Positions 8,300 to 17,575 of a stretch of 33,077 nt of DNA are shown here, piece after piece; the first letter of the stretch is position 1; every line of letters begins with the position of its first letter. The stretch comes from Actinophytocola sp. (GTDB taxonomy: Bacteria > Actinomycetota > Actinomycetes > Mycobacteriales > Pseudonocardiaceae), in contig NZ_WHTD01000089.1 in the NCBI RefSeq assembly GCF_009379765.1, forward strand, positions 1 through 33,077, read 5' to 3'. A model generated the notes under the pieces. It ran no database searches. It was not told the DNA's origin and saw only the letters and a program-made list of their open reading frames with translations. Both the position numbers and the translations under genes were made by a program.

Positions 8300-10366
8300 T
8301 CATGCGTACCTCACCGCCAAGAACGCGACCAGGACCAGGATCGAGCCGCTCAGCATGCCCGCCGCGTAGGAGCGCACGAACCCGGTCTGCAAGCGGCGCA
8401 TCCGTCCGGAACTGCCGCCGAGCGCGGCGGCGATGCCGTTCACCAGCCCGTCAACTCCCTTGTTGTCCACGTAGACGAGCGCGCGGGCGAGCCAGGTGCC
8501 CGGCCGGGCGACCAGAGTCTCGTTGAGCGCGTTGCCGTACAGGTCCTTGCGGGCCGCGCGGACCGGGAAGGACACCGGATCCGGCTTGGCCACCGGGACG
8601 TCCCGGCGAGCCACGACCAGGTACGCGATCAGCACGCCGAGCAGCGACAGGCCGATGGTCAGCCACGGGATGAGGCTGTGGTCGAGGACCGTGTGCTCGG
8701 CCTCCCGCAGTGCGCCCAGCGACGGCGAGAGCCACTCGGCGAGCATGTCGCCGCTGGCGAAGAACCAGCCGGCGCCGACCGAGCCGATCGCCAGGACGAC
8801 CATCGGCACCCACATGACCGCGGGCGACTCGTGCGGGTGGAAGTCGCGCCCGGCTTCCGAAGACCCGCTTGCGGGGTCGAGCATCGGCACCGAAGACCCG
8901 CTTGCGGGGTCGAGCATCGGCACCGAAGACCCGCTTGCGGGGTCGAGCATCGGTGCCGACTTCAGCTCCTTCCAGCGCTTCTTGCCGAAGAAGGTCATCA
9001 GCATCAGCCTGGTCATGTAGAAGGCGGTCAGTCCGGCGGCCAGCAGCGCCGCGCCGCCGAACACCCAGCCGCGCCAACCCTCCTCGCCGAACGCCGCCTC
9101 GATGATCGCGTCCTTGGAGAAGAAGCCGGAGAACGGCGGAATGCCGATCAGTGCGAGGTAGCCGAGGCCGAACGTCGCGAAGGTGATCGGCATGATCCGC
9201 GCCAGCCCGCCGTACTTGCGCATGTCGACCTCGTCGTTCATGGCATGCATGACCGACCCGGCGCCGAGGAACAGCCCGGCCTTGAAGAAGCCGTGCGTGA
9301 GCAGGTGCATGATGCCGAGCGCGAACCCGAACGGGCCGAGGCCCACGGCCAGCATCATGTAGCCGATCTGGCTGACCGTGGAGTACGCGAGGACCTTCTT
9401 GATGTCGTCATACGCGCAGCCGATGATCGCTCCGATCAGCAGCGTCACCGCGCCGATGATCACGACGACGAGCCGGCCGTCCTCGCTCTGCATGTAGATC
9501 GGGTTGGCCCTGGCGACCAGGTACACGCCGGCGGTGACCATCGTCGCCGCGTGGATCAGGGCCGAGACCGGGGTCGGGCCCTCCATCGCGTCGGGCAACC
9601 ACGCCTGCAGCGGGAACTGGCCGGACTTGCCGCAGGCGCCGAGCAGGAGCAGCAGCGTCAGCGCGGTGAGGGTGGCGGGCGAGAGCTGGTCGAGGCTCGA
9701 GAAGACCTCGGTGTACTGGGTGGTGCCCAGCTCGGCGAACATGATGAAGATCGCGAGCGCCAGGCCGACGTCGCCGACCCGGTTCATCAGGAACGCCTTC
9801 TTGGCCGCGGTGGCCGCGGACGGGCGGTTGGTGTACCAGCCGATGAGCAGGTACGACGCGAGGCCCACGCCCTCCCAGCCGAGGTAGAGCGTCACGAACC
9901 CGTTGCCCAGCACGAGGATCAGCATCGCGGCGACGAACAGGTTGAAGTACCCGAAGAAGCGGCTCCGGTCGGGGTCCTCGGCCATGTAGCCGATCGAGTA
10001 GATGTGGATCAGCGCGCCGACGCCGGTGATCAGCAGCACGAAGCTGATCGACAGCGGGTCGATCCGCATGCCGAACTCGACCTGCAGCTGGTCGACGGGG
10101 ATCCAGTCGAACATCGAGACGTTCTGGACCCGCTCGCCCTCCGCCATGCCGGTGCTGGAGAACAACAGCAGCAGGCCGTAGCCGAAGGACGCGACGACCG
10201 TCAGGCAGCCGAGCAGGTGGCCCCACGCGTCGGTGCGCTTGCCGCCGAGCAGCAGCACGGCCGCACCGATCACGGGGAACAGCACCAGCAGCCACGCCGA
10301 GCCGGCGAGGCCCGAGCCTTCGGTGACCTCGGCGACCTGCTGCGCCGCCAGGTGAGTACCAGTCAC
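8300..10366 (-). CDS. nuoL: NADH-quinone oxidoreductase subunit L, with a tripled 11-residue insert
   Basis: This 688-residue distal antiporter-like pump of complex I has landmarks LYLGWEGVGLASYLLIG, KKAFLMNRVGDVGL, GKSGQFPLQAWLPDAMEGPTP, ALIHAATMVTAGVYL and KVLAYSTVSQIGYMM. The start is GTG 10366, ten bases after the nuoK stop, with GAGGGGAAG before it. At about residues 471-503, in a hydrophilic loop between late transmembrane helices (after GKKRWKEL, before FHPHESPAVM), the motif PMLDPASGSSV is repeated three times. It is encoded by a perfect or near-perfect 33-bp repeat. The flanking sequence reads as ordinary NuoL if the insert is removed, so function is probably kept. The stop is followed directly by repeat copy 4. 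Confidence 0.95.
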   Translation of the reverse strand: MTGTHLAAQQVAEVTEGSGLAGSAWLLVLFPVIGAAVLLLGGKRTDAWGHLLGCLTVVASFGYGLLLLFSSTGMAEGERVQNVSMFDWIPVDQLQVEFGMRIDPLSISFVLLITGVGALIHIYSIGYMAEDPDRSRFFGYFNLFVAAMLILVLGNGFVTLYLGWEGVGLASYLLIGWYTNRPSAATAAKKAFLMNRVGDVGLALAIFIMFAELGTTQYTEVFSSLDQLSPATLTALTLLLLLGACGKSGQFPLQAWLPDAMEGPTPVSALIHAATMVTAGVYLVARANPIYMQSEDGRLVVVIIGAVTLLIGAIIGCAYDDIKKVLAYSTVSQIGYMMLAVGLGPFGFALGIMHLLTHGFFKAGLFLGAGSVMHAMNDEVDMRKYGGLARIMPITFATFGLGYLALIGIPPFSGFFSKDAIIEAAFGEEGWRGWVFGGAALLAAGLTAFYMTRLMLMTFFGKKRWKELKSAPMLDPASGSSVPMLDPASGSSVPMLDPASGSSEAGRDFHPHESPAVMWVPMVVLAIGSVGAGWFFASGDMLAEWLSPSLGALREAEHTVLDHSLIPWLTIGLSLLGVLIAYLVVARRDVPVAKPDPVSFPVRAARKDLYGNALNETLVARPGTWLARALVYVDNKGVDGLVNGIAAALGGSSGRMRRLQTGFVRSYAAGMLSGSILVLVAFLAVRYA
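8858..8956. repeat. 33-bp in-frame tandem repeat x3 with a palindromic core, inside nuoL
   Basis: Units are 8858-8890, 8891-8923 and 8924-8956; the first two are identical and the third differs only at its end. Each holds GACCCGCTTGCGGGGTC, an imperfect palindrome, and adds 11 residues to NuoL. The core GCTTGCGGG recurs at the nuoE 3' end (around 17590-17612), reversed relative to the gene. Confidence 0.95.
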
Positions 10367-10376
10367 GGGCTTCCCC

Positions 10377-10676
10377 TCAGTACTTCAGCAGGTTGGAGTC
10401 GTCGACCGAGGCCGAGCGGCGGGTACGGAAGATCGACATGATGATCGCGAGGCCGACCACGACCTCGGCGGCGGCGACCACCATCACGAAGAACGCCATG
10501 ATCTGGCCGTCCAGCGAGCCGTTGATGCGCGCGAAGGTGACCAGCGTGAGGTTCACCGCGTTCAGCATCAGCTCGATGCACATGAACACCACGATGGCGT
10601 TGCGCCGCACCAGCACGCCGACCGCGCCGATCGTGAACAGCAGCGCGGAGAGCAGCAGGTAGACGGTCGGGGTCAC
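10377..10676 (-). CDS. nuoK: NADH-quinone oxidoreductase subunit K
   Basis: This 99-residue small membrane subunit of complex I (ND4L type) has three transmembrane helices. The conserved glutamates lie in IVVFMCIELMLNAVNLT and VVAAAEVVVGLAI, part of the proton pathway from the quinone site. I chose GTG 10676 because GGGGAGGCGGAACA sits directly before it and MTPTVYLLLSALLF is a usual NuoK beginning; 99 residues is the usual length. The longer frame to 10724 is translation of repeat copy 3. The ribosome binding site comes from box 1 of that repeat. nuoL follows after ten bases. Confidence 0.96.
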   Translation of the reverse strand: MTPTVYLLLSALLFTIGAVGVLVRRNAIVVFMCIELMLNAVNLTLVTFARINGSLDGQIMAFFVMVVAAAEVVVGLAIIMSIFRTRRSASVDDSNLLKY

Positions 10677-10818
10677 TGTTCCGCCTCCCCGGAGTTTTCC
10701 CGCGTGGTCGCGTTGAGTTGACACTGCTGATTTGGCCAGGTGTCCGTGGCCGGCTTGCGTCCCGTTCCCCTTAGGCGCGGTTGGGAGGTCCGTTGCTTTG
10801 ACACAAAACGTGTCATGA
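10674..10818 (+). repeat. nuo intergenic repeat, copy 3 (nuoJ-nuoK junction)
   Basis: It spans the entire gap and just touches both genes. On the plus strand: ACTGTTCCGCCTCCCC (box 1, from 10675, overlapping the nuoK GTG), GTCGCGTTGAGTT, GGCCA and TGGCC arms around an 8-base loop, CGTCCCGTTCCCCTTAGG (box 2, from 10758), and TGACACAAAACGTGTCA (box 3, 10799-10815). Box 3 here forms a perfect 6-bp hairpin and includes the nuoJ stop codon. Confidence 0.92.
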
Positions 10819-11688
10819 CGACTCGCCTTCTCGAGAGGACGGATTCAGCGAGCGCGAGTCGGCCGCCGGCGGGGCGACGGTGGTGCGGTCGGGGTCGAAC
10901 TCGTCGGCCGGGACCGACTCGATCAACCGGGACAGCGACTCCGGCGCGATCGAGCCGTCCGGCAGCAGCGCCGGGGTGGCCACCGAGGTTGAGGTGGCGA
11001 ACACACCGGGACCGGGCAGCGGCGACGGGCGGTCGTGCTCGCCGCGGAAGCGGGCCTCGACCAGCTCGCGCTGGGTCTTGCGGCCACGGGTGTGCCGGTC
11101 GACGTAGCCGAGCACCATCGCGCCGACCGCGGCGGTGATCAGCAGCGCGGAGGTGAGCTCGAAGGGGAACAGCCAGTCGGTGAAGATCGACCGGCCGATG
11201 TTCTCCACGTTCCCGTTGCCGCCGTTGGCCTCGTCGCCGGTCAGCCCGACCGGGGTGACCTCGGTGAGCGAGCGGGCCAGCGCGGCGACCACCAGCGCGG
11301 CGAGGCCGACGCCGAGCACGGTGGCGGCGAACCGCTGCCCGCGCAGCACCTCGACCACCGAGTCGGAGGAGTCGCGGCCGACCAGCATCAGCACGAACAG
11401 GAACAGCATCATGATCGCGCCGGTGTAGACGATGATCTGCACGAAGCCGAGGAACGGCGCCTGCTGGACCATGTACATCACGCCGAGGCTCAGCATCGTG
11501 AGCACAAGGAACAGCGCCGAGTGCACGGCGCTCCTGGCGAAGATCATGCCGAGCGCGCCGAACAGCGCCAGCGGGCCGAGCACCCAGAACGAGATGGACT
11601 CGCCGGTGGACATCTCGTTGGCTATCCCGTTGACAGTGCCCTGCGCGAGAGCACTGCCCAGCGCGAGCACCACGGCTGTGTGGCTCAC
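10813..11688 (-). CDS. nuoJ: NADH-quinone oxidoreductase subunit J
   Basis: This 291-residue membrane subunit of complex I (ND6 type) has five helices in its first 200 residues. The family core SAVHSALFLVLTMLSLGVMYMVQQAPFLG is followed by QIIVYTGAIMMLFLFVLMLVG, which holds the conserved Tyr/Gly segment near the quinone cavity. The C-terminal 100 residues form a hydrophilic, Pro/Ser-rich tail, common in actinobacterial NuoJ. The start is GTG 11688, overlapping the nuoI TGA as GTGA, with GGGGGAGG upstream; this indicates translational coupling. The TGA at 10813-10815 lies inside box 3 of repeat copy 3. Confidence 0.95.
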   Translation of the reverse strand: MSHTAVVLALGSALAQGTVNGIANEMSTGESISFWVLGPLALFGALGMIFARSAVHSALFLVLTMLSLGVMYMVQQAPFLGFVQIIVYTGAIMMLFLFVLMLVGRDSSDSVVEVLRGQRFAATVLGVGLAALVVAALARSLTEVTPVGLTGDEANGGNGNVENIGRSIFTDWLFPFELTSALLITAAVGAMVLGYVDRHTRGRKTQRELVEARFRGEHDRPSPLPGPGVFATSTSVATPALLPDGSIAPESLSRLIESVPADEFDPDRTTVAPPAADSRSLNPSSREGESS

Positions 11689-12233
11689 TTGACCTCCCCC
11701 TTCACCGAGTCGGGGTAGCCCCACTTGCGGGCGAGGCGCGGCGCGTCGACGTAGTAGTCCTGCTCGCTGTCGCCGAGGCGCATCGGGTGCGGCGGCTGCT
11801 CCATCCCCTTCAGCAGCGGGGCGAGCAGGTCCTCCTTGGTGAAGATCAGGTCCTGCCGGTTGTCGTCGGCCAGCTCGTACTCGTTGATCATCGTGAGCGA
11901 GCGGGTCGGGCAGGCCTCGATGCACAGGCCGCAGCCGATGCACCGCAGGTAGTTGATCTGGTAGTCCGCGCCGTACCGCTCACCGGGCGAGTAGCGGGCC
12001 TCCTCGGTGTTGTCCGCGCCCTCGACGAAGATCGCGTCGGCCGGGCACGCCCAGGCGCACAGCTCGCAGCCGACGCACTTCTCCAGCCCGTCCGGGTGCC
12101 GGTTGAGCTGGTGGCGGCCGTGGTACCGGGGCGCGGCGGGCGCGCCGGCCTCCGGGTACTCCTCGGTGACGACCTTCTTGAACATGGTCGAGAAGGTGAC
12201 ACCGAAGCCCTTGAACGGATCGAAGATCCCCAT
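11685..12233 (-). CDS. nuoI: NADH-quinone oxidoreductase subunit I
   Basis: This 182-residue subunit of the peripheral arm carries two [4Fe-4S] clusters (N6a, N6b) that pass electrons towards NuoB. The ferredoxin motifs are CVGCELCAWACP (Cys53, 56, 59, 63) and CIGCGLCIEACP (Cys98, 101, 104, 108). The start is ATG 12233, overlapping the nuoH stop as TGATG; MGIFDPFKGFGVTF is a typical actinobacterial beginning, and the longer upstream frame is a shadow of nuoH. Its stop overlaps the nuoJ start. All eight cluster cysteines are present and the length is normal. Confidence 0.97.
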   Translation of the reverse strand: MGIFDPFKGFGVTFSTMFKKVVTEEYPEAGAPAAPRYHGRHQLNRHPDGLEKCVGCELCAWACPADAIFVEGADNTEEARYSPGERYGADYQINYLRCIGCGLCIEACPTRSLTMINEYELADDNRQDLIFTKEDLLAPLLKGMEQPPHPMRLGDSEQDYYVDAPRLARKWGYPDSVKGEVK

Positions 12234-13564
12234 CAGTTCGACTCCTTCTCGGCATCGGCCCGATCGGAACCGGCGGTGCCGCTTCCACCGCCGACGGTGG
12301 CCGGCCTGCGCCGCCCCGCCCGGCCGCGGACCGCCTTGCGTCTCGGCGGCTTCGGTATCTCGAGGTCCAGCGGCGGGACCGGGTAGCCGCCGCCGGTGAT
12401 CGGCACCTGGTCGCCGTCGTCGTCGGCGGGGGTGCCCCGGTCGAACACGAAGCCGAGCGCGACGATCACCAGCAGCACGATGCCGGCGTAGGTGAGGATC
12501 TGGCCGGTGGAGACCTCGGACTCGCCGCGCAGCGTACGCATGCCGGCGATCAGCACGATCCACACCAGGTTGGCCGGGACCAGGACCTTCCAGCCGATCC
12601 GCATGAACTGGTCGTAGCGGAACCGGGGCAGCGTCGCGCGCACCCAGATGAACGCGAACAGCAGCAGGAACGTCTTGGCGAAGAACCAGAGGATCGGCCA
12701 CCAGCCGGTGTTGAAGTAGTTGTCGTTGATCAGCGAGATCGGCCACGGGGCCATGTACCCGCCGAGGAACAGCGTGGTGGCGAACGAGCAGACGATCACC
12801 ATGTTCACGTACTCGGCGAGGAAGAACAGCGCGAACTTCATCGAGCTGTACTCGGTGTGGAACCCGCCGACCAGCTCCGACTCCGCCTCGGGCAGGTCGA
12901 AGGGCGCGCGGTTGGTCTCGCCGACCATGGACACGACGAAGATCAGGAAGCTCGGGATCAGCAGGTAGAAGTACCAGCCGCTCTGCTGGGCCGCCACGAT
13001 GTCGCCGGTGGACAGCGACTGCGCGTAGAGCACCACGCCGACGATCGACAGGCCCATCGCGATCTCGTAGGAGATCATCTGGGCGGCCGAGCGCAGCCCG
13101 CCGAGCAGCGGGTAGGGCGAGCCGGACGACCAGCCGGCCAGCACGATGCCGTAGATGCCGATCGAGGAGAGGGCCAGCACCACGAGCACGCCGACCGGCA
13201 GGTCGACCAGCTGCAGCACCGTGCGCTCGCCGAAGATCGAGACCTCGGGGCCGAACGGCATCACCGAGAACGCCATGATCCCCGGGATCACCACGATGAT
13301 CGGCGCGAGGAAGTACACCTTCCGGTCCGCGCCCGCCGGGATAATCTGCTCCTTGAACGGCAGCTTGATCGCGTCCGCGACGGACTGCAGGTAGCCGCCG
13401 GGGCCGACCCGGTTCGGGCCGGGACGCTGCTGCATCCGGCCGATCGCCTTGCGCTCCCAGATGATCAGGAAGATGGTCATGATCGGCCCGATGAGGAGCA
13501 GGATCACGACCTTGATCAGGATCAGCCACAGCGGGTCGTCGGCGAGAAGTTCGGCTCTAGTCAT
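12233..13564 (-). CDS. nuoH: NADH-quinone oxidoreductase subunit H
   Basis: This 443-residue subunit (ND1 type) forms the quinone chamber where the membrane and peripheral arms meet. It has eight or more helices. Landmarks are ERKAIGRMQQRPGPNRVGPGGYLQ near the N-terminus, GSPYPLLGGLRSAAQMISYEI, ETNRAPFDLPEAESELVGGFHTEYSS (acidic loop) and WVRATLPRFRYDQFM. The last 70 residues form a basic, disordered tail typical of actinobacteria. The start is ATG 13564, with GGGGAGGCGGAACA from repeat copy 2 directly upstream. The stop overlaps the nuoI ATG by one base. Confidence 0.97.
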   Translation of the reverse strand: MTRAELLADDPLWLILIKVVILLLIGPIMTIFLIIWERKAIGRMQQRPGPNRVGPGGYLQSVADAIKLPFKEQIIPAGADRKVYFLAPIIVVIPGIMAFSVMPFGPEVSIFGERTVLQLVDLPVGVLVVLALSSIGIYGIVLAGWSSGSPYPLLGGLRSAAQMISYEIAMGLSIVGVVLYAQSLSTGDIVAAQQSGWYFYLLIPSFLIFVVSMVGETNRAPFDLPEAESELVGGFHTEYSSMKFALFFLAEYVNMVIVCSFATTLFLGGYMAPWPISLINDNYFNTGWWPILWFFAKTFLLLFAFIWVRATLPRFRYDQFMRIGWKVLVPANLVWIVLIAGMRTLRGESEVSTGQILTYAGIVLLVIVALGFVFDRGTPADDDGDQVPITGGGYPVPPLDLEIPKPPRRKAVRGRAGRRRPATVGGGSGTAGSDRADAEKESN

Positions 13565-13707
13565 ACTGTTCCGCCTCCCCGAGATTAAGACTGTGGGTTT
13601 CGTTGGGAACGGACACTCCCGTTGGCCACGTACCTGTGGCTGGCTTGCGTCCCGTTCCCCTTAGGTGCGGGTGGGGAACGCGCAGGTCTGAGACGGGGCT
13701 CTTCACA
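13565..13707 (+). repeat. nuo intergenic repeat, copy 2 (nuoG-nuoH junction)
   Basis: It fills the gap completely. On the plus strand: ACTGTTCCGCCTCCCC (box 1, from 13565), ATTAAG, GTGGGTTTCGTTGG, AACGG and CCGTT arms, GCCAC and GTGGC arms, CGTCCCGTTCCCCTTAGG (box 2, from 13648) and a diverged box 3 (TGAGACGGGGCTCTTCA) that ends on the nuoG stop. Box 1 carries the nuoH ribosome binding site. Confidence 0.92.
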
Positions 13708-16261
13708 CTCGCTCGCCTCCATCTGTGGTCGCGCCGGTCAGCAGGTTCTCCCCCGTGACCGTGACGACGTCGCCGTGTCCGGCGCCGAGCGTGCGCCGGG
13801 TGGTGGCCGGGCCGGAGTTCGCGGGTAGCCAGACGACTCCGTCCGGCAGGTCCGCGTGCTCGACCGGCAGGGTGATCGAACCGCGCTCGGTCGCGACAGT
13901 GACCGCCGGGTCGCCGTCGAGGCCGAGGCCGGCGGCGGTGGTGGCCGAGAGCCGGGCGACCGTGGCGCGGGCGGTGCCGGCCAGGTGCGGCTCGTCGGAC
14001 TGCAGCGAGCCGTTGTCCAGCAGCTGGCGCCAGGTGGCGAGCAGCGCCTCGCCGTCGGCGAGGGTCGGTGCCTTGGCGACGAGCTCGGCGGGCGGCGGGG
14101 CCACCCGCGGCACCGCAGGCAGCCGGTCGAGGTCCGCGGCGGCCGCCTGCGGGGTCTGGGTGAACAGGTCGACGTCCATCTCGACGCCGAGGGTGTCGAG
14201 CACCCGGCAGTCCGACAGCGACCCGGGGGCCTCGAGGGTGGCGCCGAACTCGCGGCGGCGGCCCTCCCAGTTGAGGTAGCTGCCGGCCTTCTCGGCGGCG
14301 GGTGCGACCGGGAGCACCACGTCGGCGCGCTCGGTGACCGCGCTCGCACGCAGCTCCAGGCTCACCACGAAGCCCGCCTTGTCCAGGGCGGCCTCGGCGA
14401 GCTCCGGGTCGGGCAGGTCGTCGGTCTGGACGCCGCCGACCACCAGCCCGTCGAGCTGTCCGGCGGCCGCGGCGGCGATGATCGCGTTCGTGTCCCGGCC
14501 CGGCGTCGAGGGCAGCGAGCCGGCCGCGACACCCCAGGCCTTCTCGACCTCGGCGCGGTGCGCGGCGTCGGTGACCAGCCGGCCGCCGGGCAGCAGCGTC
14601 GGCACCGCACCGGCGTCCAGCGCGCCGCGCTCACCGGCCCGGCGCGGGATCCAGGCGATCCGGGCACCGGTGGTCTCGGCCAGCTTCACCAGCGCGGTGA
14701 ACAGGCCGGGCACCTGGGCGGCACGCTCGCCGACCAGGATGACCGCACCCGCGGCGCCGAGCGCCTCGGCGACGTCCGGCGCGTGGCTGGGGAGACCCTC
14801 GACCGCGGCGGCCTCGCCACCGGGCGGGCAGGCGAGCAGCGTGCCGGCGGCGGGCTTGTCGACGCCGTGCGGCCGGATCGTCTTCGCCACGGCCGGGGAC
14901 GTCCACTGTCCGATGTGGAACACCTTCGTGCGGCCCTTGCGGGCCGCCTTGCGCAGCCGCAGGAAGACGATCGGCGCCTCCTCCTCCGGGTCCAGCGCGA
15001 CGCACAGCACCGTGGGCGCCGCCTCGATCGCGCGGAACGTCACCCCCGTGTCCGGCGTCGTGCCGACCACGGTGGAGGCGAGGAAGTCCAGCTCCTCCGT
15101 CGAGTGGGCGCGGGCCCGGAAGTCGATGTCGTTGGTGCCCAACGCGATCCGGGCGAACTTGGCGTAGGAGTATGCGTCCTCGACGGTGAGCCGGCCGCCG
15201 GCCAGCACGCCGACCCCCTTGCCGCCTCCCTTGCCACCGCGGGCCTTGGCGAGTCCCTCGGCGGCGACGCGCAGCGCGTTGGTCCACGAGGTCTCGACGA
15301 GCTCACCGGTCTCGGCGTCGCGCACCATCGGCCGGGTGATCCGGTCGCCCGCGGTGAGGTACCGGAAGGCGAACCGGCCCTTGTCGCAGATCCACTCCTC
15401 GTTGACCTCGGGGTCATCGCCGGCGAGGACGCGCATGATCTTGCCGCGCCGCCAGTCGGTGCGCTCCGCGCAACCCGAGGAGCAGTGCTCGCAGACGCTC
15501 GGCGTGGACACCAGGTCGAACGGCCGGGACCGGAATCGGTACGCCACACTGGTCAGCGCACCGACAGGACATATCTGAATGGTGTTGCCGGAGAAGTAGC
15601 TCTGTCCCCCATGGAGTCCGGACCCGGCCGCGGTTCCACGAACCTCGGCGGACGCCGCGGTCCCGATCTGCTGGTGCGCTCCGCGCTCCAGCAGGTCGAT
15701 GAAGTTGTCGCCGGCGATCTCGTCGTCGAACCGGGTGCAGCGCTGGCACAGCACACACCGCTCCCGGTCCAACAGGATCTGGGTGGAGAGCGGAATCGGC
15801 TTGGCGAAGGTCCGCTTGGCCTCGACGAACCGGGAGTCGGCCCGGCCGTGCGCCATCGCCTGGTTCTGCAGCGGGCACTCGCCGCCCTTGTCGCAGATCG
15901 GGCAGTCCAGCGGGTGATTGATCAGCAGCAGCTCCATCACACCCTGCTGGGCCTTGTCGGCCACCGGCGAGGTCCGCTGGGTCTTGACGACCATGCCGTC
16001 GGCGACCGTGATGGTGCAGGAGGCCTGCGGCTTGGGCATCGGCCGGCCGCCCATCTCCACCTCGACCAGGCACTGGCGACACGCGCCGGCCGGGGCGAGG
16101 AGCGGGTGGTCGCAGAACCGCGGGATCACCGTGCCCAGCCGTTCCGCCGTGCGGATCAGCAGCTCGCCCTTGGGCGCGATGACCTCGACGCCGTCGATGG
16201 TCAGCCGCACGTGCCCCTCGGGGACGGGTGCCGTCTCTGGCTTCTCTTCGATCGCAGTCAT
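13703..16261 (-). CDS. nuoG: NADH-quinone oxidoreductase subunit G
   Basis: This 852-residue iron-sulphur subunit is the electron wire of the peripheral arm. The N-terminal [2Fe-2S] site uses Cys50, 61, 64 and 82. HPLDCPICDKGGEC supplies the His116/Cys120/123/129 cluster. CVLCQRC with Cys231 forms a [4Fe-4S] cluster, and Cys257, 260, 264 and 292 form the N7-type site found in bacteria. A molybdopterin-oxidoreductase-like domain fills the rest. The start is ATG 16261, directly after the nuoF TAA (TAAATG). Residues about 200-220 (TAASAEVRGTAAGSG) sit between QQIG and SYFSGNT, where I expect only a few residues, so a small insertion is likely. Confidence 0.96.
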   Translation of the reverse strand: MTAIEEKPETAPVPEGHVRLTIDGVEVIAPKGELLIRTAERLGTVIPRFCDHPLLAPAGACRQCLVEVEMGGRPMPKPQASCTITVADGMVVKTQRTSPVADKAQQGVMELLLINHPLDCPICDKGGECPLQNQAMAHGRADSRFVEAKRTFAKPIPLSTQILLDRERCVLCQRCTRFDDEIAGDNFIDLLERGAHQQIGTAASAEVRGTAAGSGLHGGQSYFSGNTIQICPVGALTSVAYRFRSRPFDLVSTPSVCEHCSSGCAERTDWRRGKIMRVLAGDDPEVNEEWICDKGRFAFRYLTAGDRITRPMVRDAETGELVETSWTNALRVAAEGLAKARGGKGGGKGVGVLAGGRLTVEDAYSYAKFARIALGTNDIDFRARAHSTEELDFLASTVVGTTPDTGVTFRAIEAAPTVLCVALDPEEEAPIVFLRLRKAARKGRTKVFHIGQWTSPAVAKTIRPHGVDKPAAGTLLACPPGGEAAAVEGLPSHAPDVAEALGAAGAVILVGERAAQVPGLFTALVKLAETTGARIAWIPRRAGERGALDAGAVPTLLPGGRLVTDAAHRAEVEKAWGVAAGSLPSTPGRDTNAIIAAAAAGQLDGLVVGGVQTDDLPDPELAEAALDKAGFVVSLELRASAVTERADVVLPVAPAAEKAGSYLNWEGRRREFGATLEAPGSLSDCRVLDTLGVEMDVDLFTQTPQAAAADLDRLPAVPRVAPPPAELVAKAPTLADGEALLATWRQLLDNGSLQSDEPHLAGTARATVARLSATTAAGLGLDGDPAVTVATERGSITLPVEHADLPDGVVWLPANSGPATTRRTLGAGHGDVVTVTGENLLTGATTDGGERV

Positions 16262-17571
<1,310 letters not shown>

Positions 17572-17575
<4 letters not shown>

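Noticed and set aside
8858..8956. Regularly repeated 33-bp units considered as a CRISPR array
   Set aside because: There are no spacers; units abut, are in frame with nuoL and encode an 11-residue peptide repeat.
10677..10724. N-terminal extension of nuoK (to 10724) and of nuoM (to 8226)
   Set aside because: The extra residues are translations of the intergenic repeat; starts directly after the Shine-Dalgarno sequences give normal protein lengths.
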